From DAOMFB01 sp963801475 (GTDB taxonomy: Bacteria > Acidobacteriota > Thermoanaerobaculia > UBA5066), in NCBI GenBank assembly GCA_963801475.1, contig CAWDEX010000001.1, positions 744,001 to 808,000 of the forward strand: 64,000 bases of DNA, read 5' to 3'. Below are positions 1 through 8,950 of this stretch, one piece after another. The position numbers were made by a program, and so were the translations under genes. Positions within the stretch are counted from its first letter, which is position 1; every line of letters begins with the position of its first letter. The notes beneath the pieces are model-generated. The model was not told the DNA's origin and ran no database searches. It saw nothing but the letters and a program-made list of their open reading frames with translations.

Positions 1-186
1 ATTGACCCGGCTGGACGCCTCCGGGGAGCCGTCGGGGACTCGGGCCCAGGCCGGAACCAATTGAGACCGAATCTACTTTGAGCCCGAAGGGCCCGGCTTT
101 GTCTCCATGGCACGCCGTTTGAGTGGAATTCGCTGCCGGCGCCTCCGGTGCCGGCAGGTGACCCAAAGACACTCAAGGAGGCACCC

Positions 187-402
187 GTGAAGAAGGTCGT
201 CATCGTCGCCGCTTTCTCGACTCTGCTTGCGCTCGGCGGAGCTCTCCCGGTCGACGCCGCGAGTCCCGCGCCCCCGACGAAGGCGTCGGCGACGGCGTCT
301 ACGGCGCCCGCAAAGACGTCTCACTCGAAGAAGAAGACGCATCACGTCAAGCACATGAAGAAATCCGCAACCCCGCCGGCAGCGCCGAAGTCCGCCTCCT
401 GA
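187..402 (+). CDS. small secreted lysine/alanine-rich protein
   Basis: Protein of 71 residues that I do not recognise. The GTG at 187 is chosen because AAGGAGG lies at 175-181, six bases upstream; an upstream ATG-like reading at 148 has no such site. Residues 1-23 are a clear signal peptide (VKK, then a hydrophobic stretch ending in VDAA). The remainder is low complexity, rich in Ala, Pro, Thr, Ser, Lys and His, with a basic patch of KKK and HH pairs. Low-complexity basic tails of this type occur in small exported proteins of GC-rich bacteria. The gene converges on the chloride-channel gene with only 15 bases between stops. The 186 bases before it hold no other recognisable gene. Function unknown. 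Confidence 0.6.
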   Translation: MKKVVIVAAFSTLLALGGALPVDAASPAPPTKASATASTAPAKTSHSKKKTHHVKHMKKSATPPAAPKSAS

Positions 403-417
403 GCTGCCTGAGGGCCG

Positions 418-1842
418 TTACTCGGGGGGAGTCTTCCCGCGCTCGGGCCGGTGGCGGGTCCCGAAGCGTTGGACCCGATCAGCGAGACTTCCGGGGCGCA
501 CACGCAGATCAGAACGCGACAGATCCCCGACGGGCATTCCGAGCTCGACCTCCAGGCCGGCCGACTTGGAGAGGCCCAGCTTCTGGCTCGCGTAAACGCT
601 CCGGTGGCCCACGATCAGGAAGGCTGTCCCGGCGCAGAGGGCGGCGTAGACGCCGATGGGGCCCGGAAGGAGCTCCATCCCCATGACCGCCGCCGCGATC
701 GGCGTGTTCGCGGCGGCGGCGACGACGGCCACGAAGCCGAAGGCCGCGAAGACTCCGCTGGGGAGGTGCATCAGGTGCGCCAGCGCCGCACCGCTCGTGG
801 CGCCGAGGAAGAAGAGGGGCGTCACGATCCCGCCGCTTCCCCCGGTTTCGAGGGTGACCGCGGTCGAGATGATCTTCAGGAGGAACGCGAGGAGGGCGAC
901 CCGGGCGGTGCCGGCGAGCGCGCCCTGGATCGTCTCGACGCCGAGTCCGGCATAGGTTTCGCCGGCGACGGCGTAGAAGACGGCGAGGAACGCACCGCCG
1001 CATGCCGCGACGAGATAGGGGTGGCCTTGGAAGCGGCGGAGAACCCGCTCGAGTCCCCGCATCGTCTCGATCAGCACCAGCGCCACGAGGCCGAAGACGG
1101 CTCCGAAGAGGATCGAGAGGGAGATCATCTCCGACCGTCCGAGGGTGCCGAAGCTCTCGCGCAGCACCGGGACCGGGGCCTGTGTTCCGCAGACGAGATG
1201 GGCCACGATGCCGGAGACGAGGCAGGGAAAGAGAACCGGGTACTCGATCCGCCCCAGGTAGAGAACCTCGATGCCGAAGAGGGCCCCGGAGACGGGCGTC
1301 CCGAAGACGGCGGAGAAGCCGGCCCCGATCCCGCAGATCACGAGGCGTCGCCGGTCCTCGTCGTTCAGGCGGAGAAGGTCCGCGAAGAGGCTGGTGATGG
1401 CCGCGCCGATCTGCGCGCACGGGCCTTCCTTTCCGACGGAGCCTCCGAAGGCCAGCGTGATGACGGTGGCGAGGAGCTTGATCGGCGCGACCTGCCACTT
1501 GATCTTCCCCGACCTCTCGTGAATGGCGGCGATGACCGCCTCGGTCCCGTGGCCGCGCGCCTCCGGCGCGAAAAGGCGAACGAGAAGGACGGCGGCGGGG
1601 AGGGCGAGCGGGAGGAGCCAGAACGGGGAGAAAACGCTGCCCGTCAGGTGGCGGACAGCCGTCCCGGAGGCGGTGAGGGACCAGAGAAAGGCTTTGGTGC
1701 CGAAACCGACGCAGAGCCCTGCGGCGGCTCCGAGAAAGGACCACTTGAGCGTGCTGATGAGGAGCGCCGTGTGTTCGGTGTACCAGCGGGTCTCGTCGGC
1801 GAGCCGGGGAGGCGTGGGTTCCGGGGCGTCGTCCAGATGCAT
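418..1842 (-). CDS. CLC-family chloride channel / H+-Cl- antiporter
   Basis: Integral membrane protein of 474 residues that would move chloride, probably in exchange for protons. Visible CLC signatures are GHGTEAV (the variant of the first selectivity motif found in many bacterial CLCs), GGSVGKEGP with the gating glutamate, GALFGIEVL, and GGSGGIVTPLFFLGA, the GxFxP-like loop. About ten or more hydrophobic helices fill residues 30-440. The start is the ATG reading MHLDD, which puts 30 polar residues before the first helix. The open frame continues far upstream, but there it is antisense to the aldehyde dehydrogenase and is not coding. There is no C-terminal CBS pair. Transcribed divergently from the aldehyde dehydrogenase across 78 bases. 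Confidence 0.9.
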   Translation of the reverse strand: MHLDDAPEPTPPRLADETRWYTEHTALLISTLKWSFLGAAAGLCVGFGTKAFLWSLTASGTAVRHLTGSVFSPFWLLPLALPAAVLLVRLFAPEARGHGTEAVIAAIHERSGKIKWQVAPIKLLATVITLAFGGSVGKEGPCAQIGAAITSLFADLLRLNDEDRRRLVICGIGAGFSAVFGTPVSGALFGIEVLYLGRIEYPVLFPCLVSGIVAHLVCGTQAPVPVLRESFGTLGRSEMISLSILFGAVFGLVALVLIETMRGLERVLRRFQGHPYLVAACGGAFLAVFYAVAGETYAGLGVETIQGALAGTARVALLAFLLKIISTAVTLETGGSGGIVTPLFFLGATSGAALAHLMHLPSGVFAAFGFVAVVAAAANTPIAAAVMGMELLPGPIGVYAALCAGTAFLIVGHRSVYASQKLGLSKSAGLEVELGMPVGDLSRSDLRVRPGSLADRVQRFGTRHRPERGKTPPE

Positions 1843-1908
1843 GGGGACCCATGTATCTTCGCACGCCCGGCTCCGGGCGCCAAGCCGCCGACCGGCGCCG
1901 GCCCGCGA

Positions 1909-1914
1909 TACGAT
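1909..1914 (+). promoter_or_regulatory. -10 element TACGAT, near-leaderless promoter
   Basis: TACGAT ends six bases before the GTG at 1921, so a start about seven bases downstream of the hexamer would coincide with the start codon. No ribosome-binding site lies between. One of a family of similarly placed TANNNT boxes in this window. No good -35 is visible. Confidence 0.5.
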
Positions 1915-1920
1915 TCGTGC

Positions 1921-3483
1921 GTGATCGAGGCCTCCGCCGATGTCCCTCCGATCCGCGTCGTCGCGCCGGCGACGGGCGAGCTGCTCGCCGAGGTGCCGGA
2001 CGAAGGCGAGGCCGGCGTCGCCCGGGCCGTCGACGCCGCCCGGAGCGCGGCGCCCGGCTGGGGAGCCCTTCCACTCCGCGACCGGGCGGAGGCCTTGAAA
2101 CGCTGGCGGGACGCAATCCTCGACGACGCGGGGGTGGTCCGGACGCTCGTCGCCGAGAGCGGCAAGCCCCGGCAGGAGGCCGAAGGGATCGAGGTCCTTT
2201 ACCTCTGCGAGCTGATCCGTTTCACGATCCGGGCGGCGCGGAAGGCGCTCCGGGAGGAGACGCGCCACCCCTTCCTCTTCCTGACCAAGAAGACGCGCCT
2301 CGTCCGGCATCCGCTGGGCGTCGTCGGCGTCATCGGACCGTGGAACTTCCCGATCCTCAACAACGCGGCCGATGCCGTGGCCCCGCTCCTCGCCGGGAAC
2401 GCCGTGGTCCTGAAGCCGTCGGAAGTGACGCCGCTGACGTCGATCCGCCTCGCGGAAATCTGGGCAAGGGTCGGAAACCCGGCGGACGTCTTCCGGGTCG
2501 TGACGGGGCGGGGCGCCACGGGGGCGGCGCTCGTCGAGCGGGCGGACGGTGTCATGTTCACGGGCTCCGTGGCGACGGGGCGGAAGGTCGCCGCGCGGGC
2601 GGGGGAGCGCCTCGTCCCGTGCGTGACGGAGCTGGGAGGGAAGTCGCCGTTCGTCGTGCTCGCGTCGGCGAATCTCGAGCGGGCCGCCGAGGCGGCGACC
2701 TGGTCGAGCTTCGTTCACAGCGGGCAGGCCTGCATCCGGACGGAGCGAATCTACGTGGAGGAGGCCGTCGCCGACCGGTTCGAGGAGCTGCTGGCCGAAC
2801 GCGTCCGGGCCCTGCGGCAGGGGCTGCCGGACCCGCTGTCGGGCGAGGGGCCGGACCTCGGGGCGGTCACGTTCCCCCGCCAGCTCGAGATCGTCGAGCG
2901 CCACCTCGCCGATGCGCTCGTCAAAGGAGCGCGGCTCGTCTCCGGCGGGAAGCGGCGGGAGGACCTTTCGGGCTACTTCTTCGAGCCGACGCTCCTTCTC
3001 GGCGCGACGCCGGAGATGGCGGTGATGCGGGAGGAGACGTTCGGACCCCTCGTCGCCGTCATGCGGGTGAAGAACGCCGAGGAGGCGCTGCGCCAGGCCA
3101 ACGCGAGCCACCTGGGCCTCAACGCGACGGTCTTCGGAGGGGGCGCCGAGGCCCGCGCGTTCGCGCGGCGGATCGAGTCGGGGCTCGTGATCGTCAACGA
3201 CGCCCTCGTGAACTACATCGTCGTCGAGGCGCCACTCGGCGGGTGGAAGGAGAGCGGCGTCGGCGTGCGCCACGGCATCGAGGGGGTTCGGCAGTGGACG
3301 CGGACGCAGTCGATCACCGTCCGGCGTCCGCTTCTCGCCCCCGTCGAGCGGCTCGTCGCGAAGCTCCTCGCCTTCCCCTACGACGCGCGCGTCCTGGCCG
3401 TCCTTCGGCGCGCGACGAGGCTCCTCTACCGCCGGGGTCTCGCGGCGAAACTCGAACGGATGCCCGGCGACGGCCGCCCGTAG
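1921..3483 (+). CDS. NAD(P)-dependent aldehyde dehydrogenase
   Basis: Oxidises an aldehyde to a carboxylate using NAD or NADP; cytoplasmic. The protein has 520 residues, slightly longer than the usual 480-500. The Rossmann-side signature GPWNFPILN is present, the general-base glutamate is E237 in TELGGKSP, and the nucleophile is C271 in SGQACIRTE. The C-terminal extension after about residue 470 is basic and resembles that of the membrane-associated long-chain/fatty aldehyde dehydrogenase branch, though no clear transmembrane helix is seen. GTG at 1921 is chosen because family homology begins shortly after it and a -10 box sits directly upstream. Substrate cannot be told from the sequence. 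Confidence 0.9.
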   Translation: MIEASADVPPIRVVAPATGELLAEVPDEGEAGVARAVDAARSAAPGWGALPLRDRAEALKRWRDAILDDAGVVRTLVAESGKPRQEAEGIEVLYLCELIRFTIRAARKALREETRHPFLFLTKKTRLVRHPLGVVGVIGPWNFPILNNAADAVAPLLAGNAVVLKPSEVTPLTSIRLAEIWARVGNPADVFRVVTGRGATGAALVERADGVMFTGSVATGRKVAARAGERLVPCVTELGGKSPFVVLASANLERAAEAATWSSFVHSGQACIRTERIYVEEAVADRFEELLAERVRALRQGLPDPLSGEGPDLGAVTFPRQLEIVERHLADALVKGARLVSGGKRREDLSGYFFEPTLLLGATPEMAVMREETFGPLVAVMRVKNAEEALRQANASHLGLNATVFGGGAEARAFARRIESGLVIVNDALVNYIVVEAPLGGWKESGVGVRHGIEGVRQWTRTQSITVRRPLLAPVERLVAKLLAFPYDARVLAVLRRATRLLYRRGLAAKLERMPGDGRP

Positions 3484-3486
3484 AAT
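3481..3486 (+). promoter_or_regulatory. -10 element TAGAAT, near-leaderless promoter
   Basis: TAGAAT overlaps the stop codon of the aldehyde dehydrogenase gene and ends seven bases before the ATG at 3494. Spacing matches the other leaderless-type promoters of the window. Confidence 0.45.
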
Positions 3487-3493
3487 CCGGGCG

Positions 3494-4627
3494 ATGAAGA
3501 ACGCTCCGACCGCCCTCGCGGCGCTCTGTCTCCTCGCCGCGCCGGCCCTGATCGCCCAGTCGCCCTCCCGGCCGACGCCGAAGCCTCCCGCGCCCCGGAC
3601 GCCGTCCGGAGCCGGTCTCACCGTCCAGGCCGGGCCGGACGCGCCGAAGGGAGCGTCGCCGGCCGAGGTCGAGGATCTCCGGCTTCTCTCCGAGACCGGG
3701 GCCGACCCCTTCGCTCTCGAGCGGCTCGGGCTCGGCGCCGTCCAGGCGAACGACCTCGCGAAGGCACGGTCCTTTTTCGAGAAGTCGTGGAACCTCGGAC
3801 GGCTCCCGACCGCGGCGTACAACCTCGCCTGCGTCGACGCGCGGGAGAAGAAGGTGGACGCGGCGTTCGCGGACCTCGACCGGGCGCTTGGCGCCGGCTT
3901 CGACGACGAGGCCTCCCTCAAGAACGATCCGGACCTCGCCCCGCTCCGCTCCTCGCCGAAGTGGGCGGGCGTCCTCGAGCGGGCGGCCCGGAACCGCGCC
4001 GCGGGGGACGCGGCGGTCGTCAAGGAAGGGATCTTCGTCGCGCCGAAGGGGAAGCCTGCGGGGATTCTCGTTCTCCTGCACGACGCGGCCTCCTCGCCGA
4101 TGGCCGCCTCGGGGCCCTTCGTCGGCCCGGCGGAGAAACGCGCCCTCTTCCTCGCCGTCCCCCGGGGCCCGGGAAAGTCGGCGGACCGGAAGTTCGGATG
4201 GGGGTCGGCGGAGCGGGCGAAGGCGGCGGTCGAGACCGCGGTCGCGGAGGCCGGCCGGCGCGCCGGCGGAGGGAAACTCCCCGTCTACGTCGTCGGCGTC
4301 GGCCGCGGCGGGACGGAGGCCTTCACGGTCGTCGCGCGGACGCCGGCGGGCGCCGTGGCCGGCGTCGGCTCGATCGGCGGGCCGTTCGATCCGGGCGCGG
4401 CCCAGCAGGCGGCGGGGCTCCGGGGGCCGCGCCTCTTCCTCGGCCTGTCGCGGGACGCCGATCCGTCGCGCAGCGCCGCGTTCCGGCGTGGCATCGAGGC
4501 GCTCCGGAAGATGGGGCTCTCACCGGTCGTGTCCGAATGGCCCGGCGCCGGCGACGGCTTTCCGGAGAACGCCGCCAGCGCCGTCGCCGACGTCCTCGAC
4601 GGGCTCAAAGCGCCCGCCGGGCGCTGA
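3494..4627 (+). CDS. secreted TPR protein with inactive alpha/beta-hydrolase fold
   Basis: Protein of 377 residues. Residues 1-21 are a signal peptide ending in ALIAQ. Residues 22-50 are a proline-rich linker. Residues 65-160 read as two or three tetratricopeptide-like helix pairs (ALERLGLGAVQANDLAKA and following). Residues 175-375 follow the phospholipase/carboxylesterase-type alpha/beta-hydrolase pattern (GILVLLHDAA, LPVYVVGVGRGG, then a late GAGDGFP). At the nucleophile elbow the usual G-x-S-x-G reads GVGRG, so serine is glycine, and the expected late histidine motif has Asp. On this evidence the domain is probably not catalytic. Own -10 box upstream; the next gene starts one base after its stop. 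Exported or periplasmic by inference. Confidence 0.65.
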   Translation: MKNAPTALAALCLLAAPALIAQSPSRPTPKPPAPRTPSGAGLTVQAGPDAPKGASPAEVEDLRLLSETGADPFALERLGLGAVQANDLAKARSFFEKSWNLGRLPTAAYNLACVDAREKKVDAAFADLDRALGAGFDDEASLKNDPDLAPLRSSPKWAGVLERAARNRAAGDAAVVKEGIFVAPKGKPAGILVLLHDAASSPMAASGPFVGPAEKRALFLAVPRGPGKSADRKFGWGSAERAKAAVETAVAEAGRRAGGGKLPVYVVGVGRGGTEAFTVVARTPAGAVAGVGSIGGPFDPGAAQQAAGLRGPRLFLGLSRDADPSRSAAFRRGIEALRKMGLSPVVSEWPGAGDGFPENAASAVADVLDGLKAPAGR

Positions 4628-4628
4628 C

Positions 4629-5756
4629 GTGGCCGTCGACTTCTACCGGCACTCGCTCGGCGAGGACGAGAAGAGGGCGGTCGCGGCCGTTCTCGACTCG
4701 CTCTTTTTGACCACGGGACAGCGCGTCTACGAATTCGAGAGCGCGTTCGAACGGCATCTCGGGGTTCCCGCGGTCGTCTGCACGGCGCACGCCACCGCGT
4801 CGCTTCACGTGGCGATGCTCGCCGCGGGGATCGGCCCCGGCGACGAGGTGATCACGACGCCGATGACGTTCCTCTCCTCGGCGAACTGCGTTCTCTACGC
4901 CGGCGGGACCCCGGTCTTCGCGGACGTCGATCCGGTCACGGGCAACCTCGACCCGGCGGCCGTCGAGGCGGCGATCACGCCACGGACGAAGGCCATCGTG
5001 GCCGTCGACCTCTACGGGCTTCTCGCCGACCTCCGGGCCTTCCGGGCCCTCGCGGACCGGCACGGCCTCGTTCTCGTGGAGGACGCGGCGCACTGCGTCG
5101 AGGGGGGCCGCGACGGTTACGGGCCCGGCCAGCTCGCCGACTACGGATGTTTCAGCTTCTACGCCACGAAGAACCTCACGTGCGGCGAGGGGGGCGCGAT
5201 CTCCGCGCGGGACGGCGGGAAGAAGAACCTCCTTCGCCAGCTCTCGACGCACGGCATGTCGCGGAACGCCGCCGACCGCTACGCGGGGAAGTACCAGCAC
5301 TGGGACATGGAGCGGCTCGGGTACAAGTACAACCTCTCCGACGTGAACGCCTCGATGCTCCTGTCGCAGCTCCCGAAGCTCGCCGGGCGCCTCGCGCGGC
5401 GCGAGGCGATCTGCCGGCGGTACGAGGCCGCGTTCCGGGAGACCCCGGACGTCTCGTTTCCCGCCGTCCCGGACGGCGCCGTCTCGGCTCGCCACCTCTT
5501 CACGATCTGGGTCGAGCCCTCCCGGCGCGACGCGATCCTCGCGGACATCCAGGCGCGGGGGGTCGGCGTCGCGGTGAACTACCGCGCCGTCCACCTGACG
5601 GCGTACTACCGCGAGAGGTTCGGCTTCCGCCGGGGGATGTTTCCGCGCGCGGAGCGGATCGGCGATTCGACGATCACGATTCCGCTCTGGCCGGCCATGA
5701 CGGAAGCGCAGGCGGACGAGGTCATCGCCGCCGTCCGCGCCGCGGTCGCCGGCTGA
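4629..5756 (+). CDS. DegT/DnrJ/EryC1/StrS-type sugar aminotransferase
   Basis: PLP enzyme of 375 residues, of the family that transaminates keto-sugar nucleotides for surface polysaccharides. Signs are the early TTGQRVYEFE substrate loop, VVCTAHATASLH, the EDAAH motif (PLP-contacting Asp) and the Schiff-base lysine K181 in FYATKNLTCGEGG, followed by the typical GYKYNLSDVNA motif. Start GTG at 4629 follows the TGA of the preceding gene after one base, suggesting translational coupling. No other sugar-nucleotide gene lies beside it, so the product sugar is unknown. Family-level call is secure, substrate is not. Confidence 0.88.
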   Translation: MAVDFYRHSLGEDEKRAVAAVLDSLFLTTGQRVYEFESAFERHLGVPAVVCTAHATASLHVAMLAAGIGPGDEVITTPMTFLSSANCVLYAGGTPVFADVDPVTGNLDPAAVEAAITPRTKAIVAVDLYGLLADLRAFRALADRHGLVLVEDAAHCVEGGRDGYGPGQLADYGCFSFYATKNLTCGEGGAISARDGGKKNLLRQLSTHGMSRNAADRYAGKYQHWDMERLGYKYNLSDVNASMLLSQLPKLAGRLARREAICRRYEAAFRETPDVSFPAVPDGAVSARHLFTIWVEPSRRDAILADIQARGVGVAVNYRAVHLTAYYRERFGFRRGMFPRAERIGDSTITIPLWPAMTEAQADEVIAAVRAAVAG

Positions 5757-5759
5757 GCC

Positions 5760-7553
5760 TCAGAACGGGCCGACGGTCTCGACGACCTTCAGAAGGACGT
5801 TCGCCGGGTCGACGTCGACGGAGGCGAGGGGGGCGCGAAGAGGGTTCGCGACGCCGAATGTCTCCGCGGCGGACCGGCCGGACACGGGAACCGTCAAATG
5901 GGCTGTCTTCCCGTCGACGCCCATCAGCCGGACCGTGAGAGGGAACCGGTACCAGCTCCGGTCGTCCGGGCCGGCCACGGGGTGCACGACGGCGTGGGCC
6001 TGCGTCTGGCTGACGGACAGCGTGAGCTGGGCGGCGTCCGGCGAGGTCCGGTAGCCGATCCGGAGGGTCGGCCGGAACGGCGTCTCGACCCACTGGTCGA
6101 AGAACGGCTTCAGGTCGCGGGTCGACAGCTCCTCGTAGAGCGCGCGGAGCTCGCCGCGGGTGGCCGTCCCGAAGGCGTGCCGGCGCCGCCACTCCCGAAG
6201 GCCGGCGAAGAACGTGTCGTCGCCCAGCTCGTTCCGGAGCATGTGGAGGACCCAGGCGCCCTTGCGATAGACGGCCCCGGTGTTGTGGAAGGGGTCGGCG
6301 GGATCGGCCACGACGGCCGGGCCGAGGGCGCCGGCGTAGCGCCCGTCGTCGCGAGCGCGCATCCCCTGTCCCGGATCGGCACCGTCCGCCTTCTCGGCGT
6401 ACAGAACCTCCGCATACGTCGCGAACCCCTCGTTGAGCCAGATGTCGTCCCAGGTCCGCATCGTCACGAGGTCGCCCCACCACTGGTGCGCGAGCTCGTG
6501 GACGAGGAGGCTCGTCAGGTCGCGGGGCGCGTCCGCGAGGAGGTTCGCGCCGATGGAGGTGAGCGTCGGGTGCTCCATGCCGCCGGAGAAGTGCGAGGCG
6601 ACGATGCCGTACTTCGTGTCGGCGAACGGGTACTCGCCGAAAAGGGCGGCCAGGATCGCGAGGTGCTTCTTGATGTCGCCGAGACGCTGGACGTTCCCGT
6701 CGCGATTCTCCGGGAGGACGTACGAGACGATCGGCATCGAACGGCCGTCGAGGCGGGTGTACGTGTCCTCGATCGTCGCGTAGTTCGTCACGTTGAGGGG
6801 GAGGAGATAGGTCGAGACGGGCTGCGGGAGCCTCCAGGTGAAGGTCCTCCGCCCGTCGGGCTCGTCCTTCGTAGTGAGGGCGCCGATCGAGGCGAAGACC
6901 CAGCCGGCCGGCACCGTGGCGCTGACCGTCATCGTGGCCTTGTCGTGCGGATCGTCGACGCAGGGCCAGAAGTCGCGCGCGCCGAAAGGCTCCGCGACGG
7001 TCGTCGCGGCGGGGACCGCGTCGTGCTGCCAGAAGGCGAGAGCGCCACCGGCGGGAGGGAGCCCGCGATAGGACACGGTGAAGCTCGTCCGCCCTTCCGG
7101 CCGGAGCGACGGGTCGATCGGCAGAACGAGCTTCCCGCTGCCGCGGCGGACGGGGGTGACGTCCAGGCCGTCGCGCCGGGTTTGCGTGACCGTGAATGCG
7201 TCGTCGAGGTCGAGCGGGAGCTCGGAGAGGCCTTCCTTCACGCCGAGAACCCTCATCGTGACCCGACCCTCGAGCATCTGGGCCGCGGGGTCGAAGCCGA
7301 ACCAGACGTCGTAGGTCAGGACGTCGAATCCCCGGTCCGCTCCTTCCACCGAGGGGGGGAGCTGTCCGGCGGCGGACCGCGCCAGCGCGTTCTCGAGAAC
7401 CCGGAGACGCTTGGCCCGCCCCTCCTCGTGCTCGGCCAGGAACGCCGGGCGGCGATGCCCTCCGCCGAACGGGGGCTGCTCCCGGACGTCAGCCGCCCCC
7501 GCCGCGCCGAGCAGGGCGCACGCCAGGAGCGGTGCGAAGGCCCGGGAGGTCAC
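5760..7553 (-). CDS. M1-family zinc aminopeptidase, secreted
   Basis: Metallopeptidase of 597 residues that would remove N-terminal residues from peptides in the periplasm. The zinc site is H352-E353-x-x-H356 with E375 in WLNEGFATY; the exopeptidase loop reads GGMEHPTL where aminopeptidases usually have GAMEN. A signal peptide covers about residues 1-20. It has the shorter M1 layout of beta saddle, catalytic domain and small C-terminal domain, without the long helical domain IV. The GTG start overlaps the hemG stop by four bases (GTGA), so it is the last gene of the leftward haem operon, although no role in haem synthesis is evident. Confidence 0.88.
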   Translation of the reverse strand: MTSRAFAPLLACALLGAAGAADVREQPPFGGGHRRPAFLAEHEEGRAKRLRVLENALARSAAGQLPPSVEGADRGFDVLTYDVWFGFDPAAQMLEGRVTMRVLGVKEGLSELPLDLDDAFTVTQTRRDGLDVTPVRRGSGKLVLPIDPSLRPEGRTSFTVSYRGLPPAGGALAFWQHDAVPAATTVAEPFGARDFWPCVDDPHDKATMTVSATVPAGWVFASIGALTTKDEPDGRRTFTWRLPQPVSTYLLPLNVTNYATIEDTYTRLDGRSMPIVSYVLPENRDGNVQRLGDIKKHLAILAALFGEYPFADTKYGIVASHFSGGMEHPTLTSIGANLLADAPRDLTSLLVHELAHQWWGDLVTMRTWDDIWLNEGFATYAEVLYAEKADGADPGQGMRARDDGRYAGALGPAVVADPADPFHNTGAVYRKGAWVLHMLRNELGDDTFFAGLREWRRRHAFGTATRGELRALYEELSTRDLKPFFDQWVETPFRPTLRIGYRTSPDAAQLTLSVSQTQAHAVVHPVAGPDDRSWYRFPLTVRLMGVDGKTAHLTVPVSGRSAAETFGVANPLRAPLASVDVDPANVLLKVVETVGPF

Positions 7554-8950
7554 AACGTCCTGCCGATTGTCTCTCCGCGGTCGATCCGGGCGCCGAGGGC
7601 AATGCCGTCCCGCCAGCCGCCCGTCAGGATCAGCGTCCCGGGCTCTCCGGCGGCCCGGTCAATCCCCGCGAGATCCTCGTCGAGAGCGGCCATCGTCCGG
7701 AAGTGCCCGAGGGGGAGCTGAGGAATCGCCTTCGGCCACCGGGTGATCCAGGTCCTCTCGGGGATGCAGTGCCGGAGGCCCGGATGGAGCCGCCGGACCT
7801 CCGACAGGGCCAGGTCCGTCAGCGTCGCGTCGTCGGCCGCGGCGAGCTCCGGATCGAGGGCGCCGCCGAGAAAAGAGGTCGTGAGGGCGAAGCCGTCGGG
7901 GGCCCGCCCGGAGAAGAGCGAGGCGGGGTAGAGAACGCCGAGCGACCGGATCCCCTCGACGCGCGGGACGAGGACTCCGAATCCCTTCGGAGCGTCCTCC
8001 GGCGTCGCCGGGCGGAAGGCGAAGACGACGGTGACCACGGGCGAGACCGGGATCCGGGCGATGGCCTCGCGCGAGCGGGGAAGCCGCTCGCCGAGGAGAC
8101 CCGCGGTCGCCGCCGGATCGAGCGTGAGGACGACCGTGTCGGCGTCGTGGCGCCGCCCGTCCGTCGTCCAGACGGTCCAGCGTCGGCCCGGAGCGCCGGG
8201 TCGCGGCCCCTCGAGACCGGCGGCGGCGGCGTGCGTCTCGATGCGCGCGCCGGCGTCCGCCAGCTTCATCGACAGCGCCTCGACCATCTGGAAGAGGCCC
8301 CGCGCGAGGTTGACGGTTCGGGCCCGGTACCGGGGCGCCTTCGAGCCGTCGGGCGTCCGCTCGAACGACCCGCCGCCGCCGAGGAAGTCCCGGATCACCG
8401 ACCCGGAGCGCCTCTCGGCCTCCCAGAGGTGCGGGAAGGCGCTCCGGACGGACAGCGTCTTCGCGTCGCCCGCGTAGACGCCCGAGACCATCGGCCCGGC
8501 GCCGTAGACCGCCGCGTCGGCGCCGAAGCGGCGGACGAAAAAGTCGTGGACGCTCTCGTCCTCCCGCGACACGGGGCGCCCCGGGGCGCGAAAGTCGCCG
8601 AGGAGCCGGAGCTTCCCGCGAAGCGAGAGGGCCGTGTTGAAGAGCCCCCGCGGCCCCGGGATGATGGCGCGCGGGCGTCCGCCGCGGACGATCCACCGCG
8701 GGGCCCGGCCGTCGGCGAGGACGAGGTGCGGCGCGAGGCCGAGGTCCCCGAGCAGCCGGTCCGCAGCCGGCGTCGTCCGGACGGTGTTCGGCCCGGCCTC
8801 GAGGACGAAACCGTCCTCCCGGAGCGTCCGGATCGCCCCTCCGAGGCGTCCTTCGGCCTCGAGAATCACCGTCTCGCCGGTCGACGCGCGGCGGAAGGCC
8901 GCCGTGAGCCCCGCGATGCCTCCCCCGACGATCACGACCCGTTTCGTCAC
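7550..8950 (-). CDS. hemG: protoporphyrinogen oxidase, HemY-type flavoprotein
   Basis: FAD enzyme of 466 residues that oxidises protoporphyrinogen IX (or coproporphyrinogen III in the coproporphyrin route), using oxygen. The N-terminal dinucleotide fold VVIVGGGIAGLTAAF is followed by EAEGRLGG; the end carries the second FAD motif LILTGGWRDG. This is the amine-oxidase-like HemY/PPOX fold, not the short flavodoxin HemG of enterobacteria. GTG start chosen for the GTGA overlap with hemH and because the FAD motif begins six residues later. With the bacterial HemN and ferrochelatase next door and no hemQ in view, the protoporphyrin branch is the more likely one. Confidence 0.88.
   Translation of the reverse strand: MTKRVVIVGGGIAGLTAAFRRASTGETVILEAEGRLGGAIRTLREDGFVLEAGPNTVRTTPAADRLLGDLGLAPHLVLADGRAPRWIVRGGRPRAIIPGPRGLFNTALSLRGKLRLLGDFRAPGRPVSREDESVHDFFVRRFGADAAVYGAGPMVSGVYAGDAKTLSVRSAFPHLWEAERRSGSVIRDFLGGGGSFERTPDGSKAPRYRARTVNLARGLFQMVEALSMKLADAGARIETHAAAAGLEGPRPGAPGRRWTVWTTDGRRHDADTVVLTLDPAATAGLLGERLPRSREAIARIPVSPVVTVVFAFRPATPEDAPKGFGVLVPRVEGIRSLGVLYPASLFSGRAPDGFALTTSFLGGALDPELAAADDATLTDLALSEVRRLHPGLRHCIPERTWITRWPKAIPQLPLGHFRTMAALDEDLAGIDRAAGEPGTLILTGGWRDGIALGARIDRGETIGRTL

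Noticed and set aside
78..100. Terminator-like AGCC...GGCTTTG at the left edge
   Set aside because: The stem pairs only four bases at each end with mismatches inside; too weak to annotate.
451..1920. N-terminal half of a 1010-residue frame before the aldehyde dehydrogenase
   Set aside because: Antisense to the CLC gene and of biased composition; the aldehyde dehydrogenase starts at 1921.
1843..4023. Upstream extension of the chloride-channel frame to 1201 residues
   Set aside because: It is antisense to the aldehyde dehydrogenase and TPR genes, arginine/proline-rich, and has no domain; a shadow of GC-rich codon usage.
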